28,020 bases of DNA from a virus, in IMG/VR virus record IMGVR_UViG_3300037584_004436, positions 1-28,020 of that record. One strand, written 5' to 3'. Positions 12,794-21,300 of this stretch are shown here, piece by piece. A model generated the notes under the pieces. It was not told the origin of the DNA. It saw only the letters and a list, made by a program, of their open reading frames with translations, and searched no databases. Position numbers and translations under genes: made by a program. Position 1 is the first letter of the stretch. Each line of letters starts with the position of its first letter.

Positions 12794-13065
12794 TGGAAGT
12801 ATTAATAGCTTTTTGCACAATCATAGTTGAAGAATGCAGATACAAAGGTGGCGAAGGAAAGTGTGGTTTTTGGAATCCTGGTGTAGTTTTTAAAACAAGG
12901 GACGAATGTAACAAAGATAAGAAGTTAATAGAAGATTATGTTGTTGAAGAGTTATGGAAGATACACCCAGAGGCAGTAAAGATATATGCGAGTGGAGCGT
13001 GTTTTAAATCAGAAAGTGAAACAAAAAATCCCACAACAAGAAATAAGGGCAGAGATAGAAAGTGA
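12793..13065 (+). CDS. Small cysteine-rich hypothetical protein (90 aa)
   Basis: It starts with a short hydrophobic stretch (MEVLIAFCTIIV) that is too short for a firm membrane helix but could be a signal-like anchor, then five Cys (8, 15, 24, 39, 69) and a basic, Lys/Arg/Asn-rich tail. No family recognised. The start overlaps the primase stop; GAGGAGG precedes it. The stop overlaps the helicase GTG at 13062. The Cys pattern could give disulfides outside the cytoplasm or a metal site. Confidence 0.7.
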   Translation: MEVLIAFCTIIVEECRYKGGEGKCGFWNPGVVFKTRDECNKDKKLIEDYVVEELWKIHPEAVKIYASGACFKSESETKNPTTRNKGRDRK

Positions 13066-14603
13066 CAAAAGAGCTTACAATTTTTGGGCCACCAGGCACA
13101 GGAAAAACAACAACTTTAATTGATTTAGTCAAAAGTAGAATAAAACTTGGTGCAGATCCAAACAAGATAGCATTCATGTCTTTCAGCCGTAAAGCTGCAA
13201 CAGAGGCAAGAGATCGTGCCATGGGAGAGTTAAATTTAAATGCAGATCAAATGTTGTATTTTAGAACATTACACTCACTAGCATTTACTTGGATGGGTTT
13301 GACTACAAGACAAGTTTTCAAAGGATCTGACTATAACGAATTAGGAAAACTAGTTGGGTTGGAGTTTAGAACTAACCCTACTGTTGGTTTAGAAGATGGA
13401 CCTTTGTTTCAGATAGGTGCAGGTGGCGACAGATATATGTCTATTATTCAGATGGCTCGTGTTAGAGAAGTTACACTAGAACAACAATTCAATGATACTT
13501 GGGATCATACTTTACATTGGCAACAGCTTAAAATTTTAGATAAAGCTTACACAGATTACAAAATAGCAAAAGACAAATTAGATTTTGTAGATATGATAGA
13601 AAAATTTATACGAGAGGGATCTAGTCCAAAGTTTGATTTACTAATTATAGATGAAGCACAAGACTTAGCACCTCTGCAATGGAGAATGGTAAAAGAAGTT
13701 TTAGTGCCGAACTCAAAGGCTGTGTATTATGCTGGAGATGACGATCAAGCTATATACTCTTGGATGGGTGTTAGGATAGAAGATTTTTTAGGTTCAAGTA
13801 AAAATAAAATGATTTTAGAAGAATCGTACAGAGTTCCGAATGTTGTTCATGAATTTTCACAAAACTTGATAAAGAAACTTTCTCTTAGACAACTTAAAAA
13901 GTGGAAACCCACTAGTAAAGACGGCACGATAACTTGGCATAGAGATATTTTAGATGTTGATATGACTAATGGCGAATGGCTGATACTTGCAAGAACAAAT
14001 TACATAGCAAACAAAGTTTGTGTTCGTATGAAAGAAGAAGGCTATCTTTATTGGAGAGAAGGCACAGGTTGGTCTATATCTCCAAACGTATTGAATGCCA
14101 TAGAGTTGTGGCTTAAACTACAACGAGGAGCATCAGTGCCTGCTGATTTGTTAAAACCTTTTTCAAAATTAATTAATCCTAATTATATAACAAAATCAGG
14201 TAGAAAGTTGATGTATTCTTTAGCAGACGTTAACAGCGAAAGACCTCCCGATGAGGGATACTCATTAGGAAACTTAGAAAGATTATGTGAGTTTACGGCA
14301 ACTAATTCAGTGCCGTGGCAGAAAGTTTTAAGTGTGTCCGATCAAGAAACAGCATACATCATGTCTGTTAGAAGACGAGGAGAAAAGATATTAACAGGTA
14401 GTCCAAGGATTAGAATATCTACAATACACAAAGCAAAAGGTGGAGAGGCAGATAATGTAGCTGTTTTATTAGACTCTACAAAGGCTTGTGTAGAAAGTTT
14501 AGATCAGGACTCAGAGATCAGAACTTTTTATGTGGGTATAACTCGTGCTAAAAAAACACTGCATCTAATAGAATCAACAACAAAATATAGGTTTGAAATA
14601 TGA
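13062..14603 (+). CDS. UvrD/Rep-like superfamily 1 helicase (513 aa)
   Basis: All key SF1A motifs are present: Walker A GPPGTGKT (9-16), motif Ia SFSRKAATEARDR, motif II DEAQD (197-201), motif III GDDDQAIYSWMG (from 225), motif V HKAKGGEAD (from 456) and motif VI YVGITRAKK near the C-terminus. At 513 residues it is shorter than cellular UvrD (about 720), with reduced 1B/2B inserts, as in many phages. It would unwind DNA 3'-5' in replication or recombination. The start is GTG at 13062, overlapping the preceding stop by 4 bases with only a weak ribosome binding site, so coupling is likely. The stop overlaps the next start at 14600. Confidence 0.93.
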   Translation: MTKELTIFGPPGTGKTTTLIDLVKSRIKLGADPNKIAFMSFSRKAATEARDRAMGELNLNADQMLYFRTLHSLAFTWMGLTTRQVFKGSDYNELGKLVGLEFRTNPTVGLEDGPLFQIGAGGDRYMSIIQMARVREVTLEQQFNDTWDHTLHWQQLKILDKAYTDYKIAKDKLDFVDMIEKFIREGSSPKFDLLIIDEAQDLAPLQWRMVKEVLVPNSKAVYYAGDDDQAIYSWMGVRIEDFLGSSKNKMILEESYRVPNVVHEFSQNLIKKLSLRQLKKWKPTSKDGTITWHRDILDVDMTNGEWLILARTNYIANKVCVRMKEEGYLYWREGTGWSISPNVLNAIELWLKLQRGASVPADLLKPFSKLINPNYITKSGRKLMYSLADVNSERPPDEGYSLGNLERLCEFTATNSVPWQKVLSVSDQETAYIMSVRRRGEKILTGSPRIRISTIHKAKGGEADNVAVLLDSTKACVESLDQDSEIRTFYVGITRAKKTLHLIESTTKYRFEI

Positions 14604-14872
14604 AGAAAAACAGAAAATACTTTTTAGATGAGGCAGAGAAACTAATCAATGGACCGAGAGCCAAGGAATATGGGCCTGCTAAATTTAATCATGAAAGAAT
14701 AGCCAAGATATGGTCTGTTATATTGGCAAGAGAAGTAACGGCACAAGAAGTTGTAGCTTGTATGGTTGGTGTAAAATTAGCTAGACTAGCAGAAACAATA
14801 GAACACGATGATAGCTGGGTTGATATTATCGGATATGCTGCATTAGGCGGAGAAATTATAAATGACAAATGA
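14600..14872 (+). CDS. DUF6378-like protein (90 aa)
   Basis: Pattern: an N-terminal helix with INGPRAKEYGPAKFNHERIAKIWS, then VTAQEVVACMVGVKLARLAE and HDDSWVDIIGYAALGGEI. This order (R..EYG...N...IA..W, then V...M...K.AR, then DSW.D..GYA.L) is what I associate with DUF6378, found in phage replication modules. Its function is not established; the helical fold recalls all-alpha nucleotide pyrophosphatases. The gene overlaps both the helicase stop and the polymerase start, so it is expressed with them. Confidence 0.75.
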   Translation: MKKNRKYFLDEAEKLINGPRAKEYGPAKFNHERIAKIWSVILAREVTAQEVVACMVGVKLARLAETIEHDDSWVDIIGYAALGGEIINDK

Positions 14873-16772
14873 TCAATATCATTTTTTAGATCAAGATATA
14901 AAAGATATGTCTTGGGGTAATGTGGACTCTGATTGGACACCTCCCCAAAGTTTTCCTGATCTATCTCAATACGAAACAGTTTCTATAGACTTAGAAACTA
15001 AAGATCCCAAACTACTGACTCTTGGTCCTGGTTGGACAAGAAAAGATGGATACATCATAGGGGTGGCTGTAGCTGCGGGAGAAAGTTCTTGGTATTTTCC
15101 TGTTGGTCATCAGTCTGGTAATTTACCAAAGAAAACAGTTTACAAATGGTTACAAAAATTATGTGACGATGTGAACATAACAAAGATATTTCATAATGCT
15201 TTGTACGATTTAGGTTGGCTACGAGCCGAAGGAATAGAAGTCAAAGGCAAGATAATAGACACCATGATTGCTGCACCCTTGTTGGATGAAAACAGAAGAT
15301 GGTATAATTTAAACTCACTTGCTCGTGATTATCTTGGAGAATACAAAGATGAAAAGCTATTGAAGTCTGCAGCAGATGAGTTTGGTGTAGATCCAAAGTC
15401 TGGTATGTGGAAATTACCACCTAGATATGTTGGCAAGTATGCTGAACAAGATGCTTTGATAACTTTAAAACTTTGGGATAATCTTAGAAAGAAGATAACT
15501 CAAGATGAGTGTTCAAGTATCTTTGAGTTGGAAACAAGTTTACTACCTGTTCTTTTTGAAATGAAAACAAAAGGTGTTCTTGTTGACATTGATAAAGCAC
15601 AACAGACTAAAAAAGAATTAGTGAAGATAGAAGAATCACTTATACAAGAGATAGTCAAAGAAACTGGAGTCACGATAGAACCTTGGGTCGCCACATCTGT
15701 AGCAAAAGTCTTTGATGCTGTAGGTCTTCCTTATTCTCGCACAGAAAAGTCCGGGTCGCCCATGTTTACAAAACAATTTTTGTCTAATCAGACGCACCCT
15801 ATCGCAAAAAAAATTATAAAAATTAGGGAGATAAACAAAGCCAATACGACTTTTGTTGATACTATTCTTGAACATTCTCATAATGGTAGAATACATTGTG
15901 ACTTTCATTCTCTTAGATCCGATGGTGGTGGAACTGTTACAGGTCGTTTTAGTTCAAGTAATCCTAATTTACAACAAATACCTGCAAGAGATCCAGAAAT
16001 TAAAAAATTAATTCGTGGTTTGTTTGTGCCAGAAAAAGGACACAAGTGGGGATCGTTTGACTACGCATCACAAGAGCCAAGATGGTTAGTTCATTATTGT
16101 GCCACTCTAACAGGTGTGGATAGGCATCCACAGATAGATGATGTTGTTAAAATGTATCATGAAGGCAATGCTGACTTTCATCAGATGGTTGCTGATATGG
16201 CAAACATACCTAGAAAACAAGCCAAGACAGTTAATCTTGGAATCATGTATGGTATGGGCAAGGCTAAACTCGCTAATGTTATGGATATAGATACAGACGA
16301 AGCCTCCAAACTTTTAGAAACTTATAATGAAAGAGTGCCTTTTTTGAGATCTTTATCTGACAAAGCCATGAACCGTGCTTCGAGCACAGGTATTATTAGA
16401 ACCTGGTTGGGCCGTAAATGTAGATTTGATATGTACGAGCCTGTGTCTTATGGATACAACAAAGCTTTGCCTATGGAAGAAGCCATTGATGAGTATGGTG
16501 GTAAAGGCAGAGTTAGAAGAGCATTTACATACAAGGCTCTGAATAGATTGATTCAAGGGTCAAGTGCTGACCAAACCAAGAAAGCGATGGTTGAATGTTA
16601 CAAAGAAGGATTGTGTCCTACGTTGACCGTACATGATGAACTATGCTTCAACATCAAAAATCAAGAAGAAGTAGAAAAAATCAAGGACATTATGTGTAAT
16701 TGTGTCCCAAATCTAAAAATACCCTTTGAAGTGGACGCAGAATTAGGCAAAAACTGGGGAGAAGTCGGCTAA
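14862..16772 (+). CDS. polA: Family A DNA polymerase with 3'-5' exonuclease (636 aa)
   Basis: The exonuclease domain is intact: Exo I DLE (Asp43, Glu45), Exo II with Asp116 (FHNALYDLGW) and Exo III YAEQD (Tyr193, Asp197). The polymerase domain has motif A DYASQEPR (400-407, catalytic Asp400), motif B R451...K455...Y463-G464 and motif C HDE (591-593, Asp592). The EPR variant of motif A is usual in phage enzymes rather than the ELR of bacterial Pol I. There is no 5'-3' exonuclease domain, as expected for a replicative phage polymerase of this length. I saw no DnaJ-like zinc insertion. Ribosome binding site GGAG lies 9 bases upstream. Last gene of the rightward replication operon. Confidence 0.96.
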   Translation: MTNDQYHFLDQDIKDMSWGNVDSDWTPPQSFPDLSQYETVSIDLETKDPKLLTLGPGWTRKDGYIIGVAVAAGESSWYFPVGHQSGNLPKKTVYKWLQKLCDDVNITKIFHNALYDLGWLRAEGIEVKGKIIDTMIAAPLLDENRRWYNLNSLARDYLGEYKDEKLLKSAADEFGVDPKSGMWKLPPRYVGKYAEQDALITLKLWDNLRKKITQDECSSIFELETSLLPVLFEMKTKGVLVDIDKAQQTKKELVKIEESLIQEIVKETGVTIEPWVATSVAKVFDAVGLPYSRTEKSGSPMFTKQFLSNQTHPIAKKIIKIREINKANTTFVDTILEHSHNGRIHCDFHSLRSDGGGTVTGRFSSSNPNLQQIPARDPEIKKLIRGLFVPEKGHKWGSFDYASQEPRWLVHYCATLTGVDRHPQIDDVVKMYHEGNADFHQMVADMANIPRKQAKTVNLGIMYGMGKAKLANVMDIDTDEASKLLETYNERVPFLRSLSDKAMNRASSTGIIRTWLGRKCRFDMYEPVSYGYNKALPMEEAIDEYGGKGRVRRAFTYKALNRLIQGSSADQTKKAMVECYKEGLCPTLTVHDELCFNIKNQEEVEKIKDIMCNCVPNLKIPFEVDAELGKNWGEVG

Positions 16773-16787
16773 CCTATCTATCATAAT

Positions 16788-16813
16788 CCTAGAAAAACAA
16801 AGGTATTTCTAGG
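16788..16813. other. Inverted repeat at the convergent junction
   Basis: A perfect 8-bp stem, CCTAGAAA (16788-16795) with TTTCTAGG (16806-16813), and a 10-base loop, 15 bases after the polymerase stop. No run of T follows on either strand, so it may serve as an mRNA 3'-end or processing hairpin rather than a classical terminator. Confidence 0.5.
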
Positions 16814-16841
16814 GTACAATCACACACGGACATATCGTTTC

Positions 16842-16875
16842 GGCTCTGTGTGGCGATCTGAGAGCCTAGTTTTTT
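16842..16875 (+). terminator. Probable terminator of the rightward replication operon
   Basis: GGCTCT (16842-16847) pairs with AGAGCC (16861-16866), 13-base loop, followed by six T residues (16870-16875) on the plus strand. The T run and the right half of the stem overlap the 3' end of the leftward gene 16866-17048. The stem is short, so efficiency is uncertain. Confidence 0.5.
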
Positions 16876-17048
16876 CGGACAGGCTTACAATATGCAGTAA
16901 TTTTAGCCATTTTGCCATCTAACAGCGGAACATCAGGTTGATTGTTCAAACGTCTAGCAAAATACAAACAAGTATTAATATTTTCAAATCTTTGTGTCTG
17001 ATCTACCACTCTTTCGTTGAGCATGAAGATCAGAAGAAACTCTATCAT
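16866..17048 (-). CDS. Small conserved phage protein (60 aa)
   Basis: It starts with a short hydrophobic segment (MIEFLLIFML), followed by NTCLYFARRLNNQ and a C-terminal TAYCKPV, so it has two Cys, at about residues 27 and 54. This hydrophobic-start, two-Cys layout is one I associate with small uncharacterised marine phage proteins. The start overlaps the preceding gene's stop by 4 bases. It is the last gene of the leftward late operon, next to the endolysin cluster; a lysis accessory role such as a holin-like or spanin-like protein is possible, but no clear transmembrane helix is seen. Confidence 0.65.
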   Translation of the reverse strand: MIEFLLIFMLNERVVDQTQRFENINTCLYFARRLNNQPDVPLLDGKMAKITAYCKPVRKN

Positions 17049-17686
17049 TCATCTTTTGCCTTCCAAAAATACTCGTCTGTATCTCCGAGTCTAAATTTTT
17101 GTCCGTTCTCAACTTGATATATCTCTGTGCTAACTTTGAAGTCTGGCTGCAGTGGCTTGTCTGGTGTGAGTGAATTGTCATACACTCTCATTCTATTGTT
17201 TGGATACAAACAGAATTGTCCGTTCTCTAATTCTATTATGTTATTTGATTTATGTTCTGCTGGTTTTTCGCTGGTAGAAAAATCTACTGCGTTTACATTC
17301 TCATGATAGTTATCAAGAGTGCATACATAAGATCCTTTTAGGATGCCGTGGTCTCTTGTATATACTTCAAAGTCCATGGATCCTATAAACTGTTTGCTAA
17401 CTGCCACCACCCCATAATCCATGCAATTCCAAAACTGGAGATTATAAAGATCCATATCTGGAGTTGGGGTCTGTGGTTCAGAAGTAAAAGCACTAATAGG
17501 TAGTTTATCGTAAAGAGCACCATAGTCAGGAAGGTAAGTTTCAAAATAGAAAGCTCTACCTGGAATAGATTTTGCCGTAACCCATACACCTTTTACGAAC
17601 TCTCCATGTCCATCTTCTCCATCTCTTAAATATTCTTTTCGTACCCATACATCTATAGAGGGTAAATTAACAACTAATGTAGACAT
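17045..17686 (-). CDS. Conserved marine-phage protein of unknown function (213 aa)
   Basis: The N-terminus (MSTLVVNLPSIDVWVRKEYL) and the following segments HGEFVKGVWVTAKSIPGRAFYFETYLPDYGALYDKLPI and WNCMDYGVVAVSKQF fit a protein family I know from marine phage genomes without an assigned function. It looks like a beta-rich single domain with no signal peptide. The C-terminal part has YNLQFWNCMDYG and a segment ending in EYFWKAKDE. It lies between the small terminal gene and the HNH-like gene, with 1-4 base overlaps, in the late operon. A structural or regulatory role cannot be decided. Confidence 0.78.
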   Translation of the reverse strand: MSTLVVNLPSIDVWVRKEYLRDGEDGHGEFVKGVWVTAKSIPGRAFYFETYLPDYGALYDKLPISAFTSEPQTPTPDMDLYNLQFWNCMDYGVVAVSKQFIGSMDFEVYTRDHGILKGSYVCTLDNYHENVNAVDFSTSEKPAEHKSNNIIELENGQFCLYPNNRMRVYDNSLTPDKPLQPDFKVSTEIYQVENGQKFRLGDTDEYFWKAKDE

Positions 17687-17940
17687 TATGACTTTGGATT
17701 CTTCTTTCTTGCTTTTTTGGTTCTTGGATATGATCTGTTCTTGGAAGCAGATACGACTTTCAATTTGCTTTTTTTATTTAAAGCATTACCACCAACATGA
17801 TGTACATCTTTACCATCGCCTTTACATACTTTACCTTTACGCATCATAATTCTACGAGCTAAGTTTCTATTAGCTCGTTTCTTTCTGCGAGATTTGGGTT
17901 CAATCTCATATTCTCGTTGATAATTTCTTTTGTATGACAC
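17686..17940 (-). CDS. Small basic HNH-like protein (84 aa)
   Basis: Highly basic (Lys/Arg through both ends). The middle reads GKDVHHVGGNALNKKSKLKVVSASKNRSY, which follows the D-x-H-h-x-x-x-N...N...L-x-V-x...N pattern of HNH-type folds (here His47/His48 and Asn52/Asn55). The domain is small and lacks the Cys pairs of classical zinc-bound HNH enzymes, so catalysis is uncertain; it may be a DNA-binding relic. Similar short proteins occur in the structural/lysis modules of many marine podoviruses. Overlaps both neighbours by 1 base. Confidence 0.72.
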   Translation of the reverse strand: MSYKRNYQREYEIEPKSRRKKRANRNLARRIMMRKGKVCKGDGKDVHHVGGNALNKKSKLKVVSASKNRSYPRTKKARKKNPKS

Positions 17941-18395
17941 TACTCTATACCTTTTGAGTAACCACCTGCTCTTGTATATGTTAACACATCTTTTCTATTA
18001 GCAACATCATTAACATAAGAAACATGCACCCATCCAGAATTAGGCTCCTTACCATCCCAACACTCTAAGATTAACTGATCAAAATTTAAATTTTTCTCAA
18101 TATATTTTGCTAAATCATAGTTACTAACACCAAATATTTCTATATCTGCCGCTTCTCCATCACAATGCTGCGAGGTAGATTTTGAGCCAATCGCTTCACA
18201 TAAGGCAGGACTGCGATACCCAGAGTTAATTATGATTGGTTTACCAAAAGCAGACCTGACTCTTTCTAATACATTAGAACACAAAGATTCCATAGCTTTG
18301 ATATGAATTTCGTTTGGACTGTTTTCTATACCTTTTCTTTCTGCTGTTTGTGATTTGGTAAATTCTGTTAATGAAAAATTATCTGATAATTTCAT
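17940..18395 (-). CDS. Endolysin, M15-type zinc peptidase (151 aa)
   Basis: A peptidase M15 domain: N-terminal FSLTEFTKSQTA, GYRSPALCEAIGSKSTSQH with zinc ligands His77 and Asp84 (SxHxxGxAxD form), and GWVHVSY with the third ligand His124. Such enzymes cut the stem peptides of peptidoglycan (D-Ala- or L-Ala-D-Glu-type bonds) and release progeny at the end of infection. No signal peptide is present, so a holin or similar would be needed; none is clearly recognisable nearby. Single-domain length is usual for Gram-negative hosts. The ATG overlaps the stop of the 1630-aa gene (ATGA). Confidence 0.92.
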   Translation of the reverse strand: MKLSDNFSLTEFTKSQTAERKGIENSPNEIHIKAMESLCSNVLERVRSAFGKPIIINSGYRSPALCEAIGSKSTSQHCDGEAADIEIFGVSNYDLAKYIEKNLNFDQLILECWDGKEPNSGWVHVSYVNDVANRKDVLTYTRAGGYSKGIE

Positions 18396-21300
18396 CCTAT
18401 GTTCCTTTGTTGTCTTTCTGCAATGATTCGATCATTGGGATTTAGTAGTGTAGCTAGTCTCGTATTTATATCTCTTGCCACAGGCGATACTTGAGGTGCA
18501 CTTGCCACAGGCGATGGAGGCACATTTGTCGTTACAGGTTCTGATTTCTGGACAGGCTCTTGTGTATTAACTTCAGATACATCATCTATTTCTTTTTCTA
18601 CCTCTTCTACAGGATCTAACGACATACCCAAAGATTCTTGATATCTTTTTCTGATTTCATTCAAAGGTATTGTGTGACCTTTTTCTCGAGCATCTATAAA
18701 AGAGTCACGACTAGGAAAGAAAGGTATGTATCTATTATTTATTACAGAACCTATCTCTTTATTTCCCACATTCTCTTTTTTAAGTCTTTGAATAATCTGT
18801 TGCCTTGTTGCACCTAAACTTTGTAAATCTAAAAAGTCTTGTCTAAATTTTCTAAATGTTCTGAGTCTGGCATCGTTAGCTCGTGTCCACGCATCTAATA
18901 TAGCCTCTGGTGTTGTCACAGATTTTTTTATTTCTCTGTTGTAAAGAGTTGCGGCTGTGGATCTTGCAGCTTTGAACTCGTTTGCTTTGAACATTCCAAG
19001 TCTATCAGGATCATAAGATTGAGTGTTTAATCCAGTTAATGCCCTTAATAGCTCTCCAGATGTCGTGTATTCTTTACCAGTGCTAGGCTCTGGACCTAAG
19101 TCACCGACACCTCTAGTAAATCTACCAAACTCTATGTCGTTAAAATTAGAACCAACAGGAACTCTAAATGGAGAAGCACCAGGTGTTATACCCTCAATGA
19201 CATGGATAAAACCTTTTGCCAACTGATCTCCAAAAGCATCTCCGCCCTCTCCTGTTTTAAATATTTTAGCACCAGACATTGTTTCACCACCACGACCATA
19301 CATGGTTACAGGAAGAACATCTCTGACCCTTGCAGTTATAATAGATTCTGACAAAAATGGTGTGAAAAATTCAGAAAAAGCTTCATATGACGCTCTTCTA
19401 ACTTTTTCGGCTCCGTCTTTACCTAATTTACCATCGTTATCTAAACTTCTTAACAATGCAGTAAATGGTCTAATCAAGGTATCGTATGGGTTTGTGTGAC
19501 TAAAATCTATCACCTCTATGTGACCATTTTTATCTCTACCCACAGGTAACAGAGTTGAATTTTTCTGAAAAGGTGCTGACATGTTTTGTATGGCTCTCAT
19601 TTCTTCATCACTTGTTTCAGTTAGGTTCATAGCCATTTCTCTTAGAGTTATTGGTAATGCAACAAAAGTTCCAAGAGAACCCATAAGTCTTCTCATTCCA
19701 ATTTGTCTAACTTCTGGTATGTTACTGCTTAGTTCTTTCATAGCTGTGTCTAATGTATTAAAACCAGTTCTAATAATTTCAGCAGGAAAAGATATAAAGT
19801 TACCAACAGGTAATCTTCTTAATCCAGCCACAAGCGGAGAGGTTAGATCGTAGTTTGGTACTAAGTTTCTAACTCTATCTGCAGCAAAGTCTTCTATTCT
19901 CTGTCCTTTTAAAAACTTTTCATCAAAATCTTTTGCAAGTTTTTTTACTTCAACAGCATCCCCTTTGCCTTTTGCTAAATGTTTCGCTCTAGCTGTTCTT
20001 AATTTATTTAATTCAAATTCATAGTTGTATATCTTCCAGATGTCGTCACCACCTTTGTACATATTCTCTACGATGGAGGCTCCTTTTTTAATTCCTTTGT
20101 CTATACTACCAGTAAATCCAGTGAAGTTAGTTTCTTTTAATCTTTTCATCAAAACTGGGTCTGTCTTTGTGCCGTATCGACCAGCCTCTGAAGCATCACC
20201 AACCGAGGTTCGTGTATCTTGAAACTCTTTTTGTCCTCTTAAAGTTCTTGAATCAACACCAGCCTCATAACCAATACCTCTTCTAATATTAGATTGCAGT
20301 TCTCTTAATTCTGCCTGACTTCCAATAACTCCTCTTTTTTGTAGATCAACTAAGTATGCTAGATCATCGCCTTTGTATCTTTGTAAAATATCGTTTTTAA
20401 CAAGTCTTACCGACTCCATGACGTTTGCACCACGACCCACATTACCTTGTGCAACTGCAAATAAACTAGCAGAAACTACGTTTCTAACTTGTGTTATCGG
20501 AGATAAAATAGTTTTAGCGTACTGAGAATATCCTTTTAACTTTAAGAACCCACCATAGATAGCTCTAGCTATTCTACCTGTGTCGTTTACGTCATTCATG
20601 ACAATGTGAGACATTGACTTCCACATTTCAGATGGCATGGCTATGCCGTGCATAGCACCAAAAGGTGTTTCACCAGGAGCCAATTCATCAATTTGATTTT
20701 TTATTAGACTTGATTTACCTAGTACATATGATTGATACCCTTTTGGAGTTTTAATAAATTTTTGAGCATCGTCTCCAATAGTTCTATTGTTAGTATTATG
20801 ATATATAGAGTTTCTTCCGTTTCGAGCTATATCATCGTCAACAATTTTTCTAAATAAACTATAAAAATTATCAACACCTTTGAACTGAGCCATCTGAGCT
20901 ATGGTATTTACATAAGCTTCTCTGGCGTTTTTAACTTCTCCGTAAATAGCTTTGAGAGTTGGTATGTCTATTTTTCTTTTGTTTAGAATAGTTATAGGTA
21001 TCTTTTGAATAGGTGCTCTGTAGGTATTGCCAACACCTCTAAGATTAGCTTGTTGTCTTCCTTTTTGGTTTTGAAAAACAATGTCTATATATTTTTCGAT
21101 CTGTTGTCTTGTTGGTTTAACACCTTTTTCGGCTTGATAATCTAACTTTGCGATCAACTCTAAATCTTTTTGATCTGGTGCTAGACCATCTCTTTCAGCA
21201 TTTTTCACTCTTGTTCTTACAGGTTCTAAGTGTTCGTTAAAAACTTTTGATACATGTTCATTCATTCTTACCAAAACATCTGGACTAATTGCTTGTTCCA

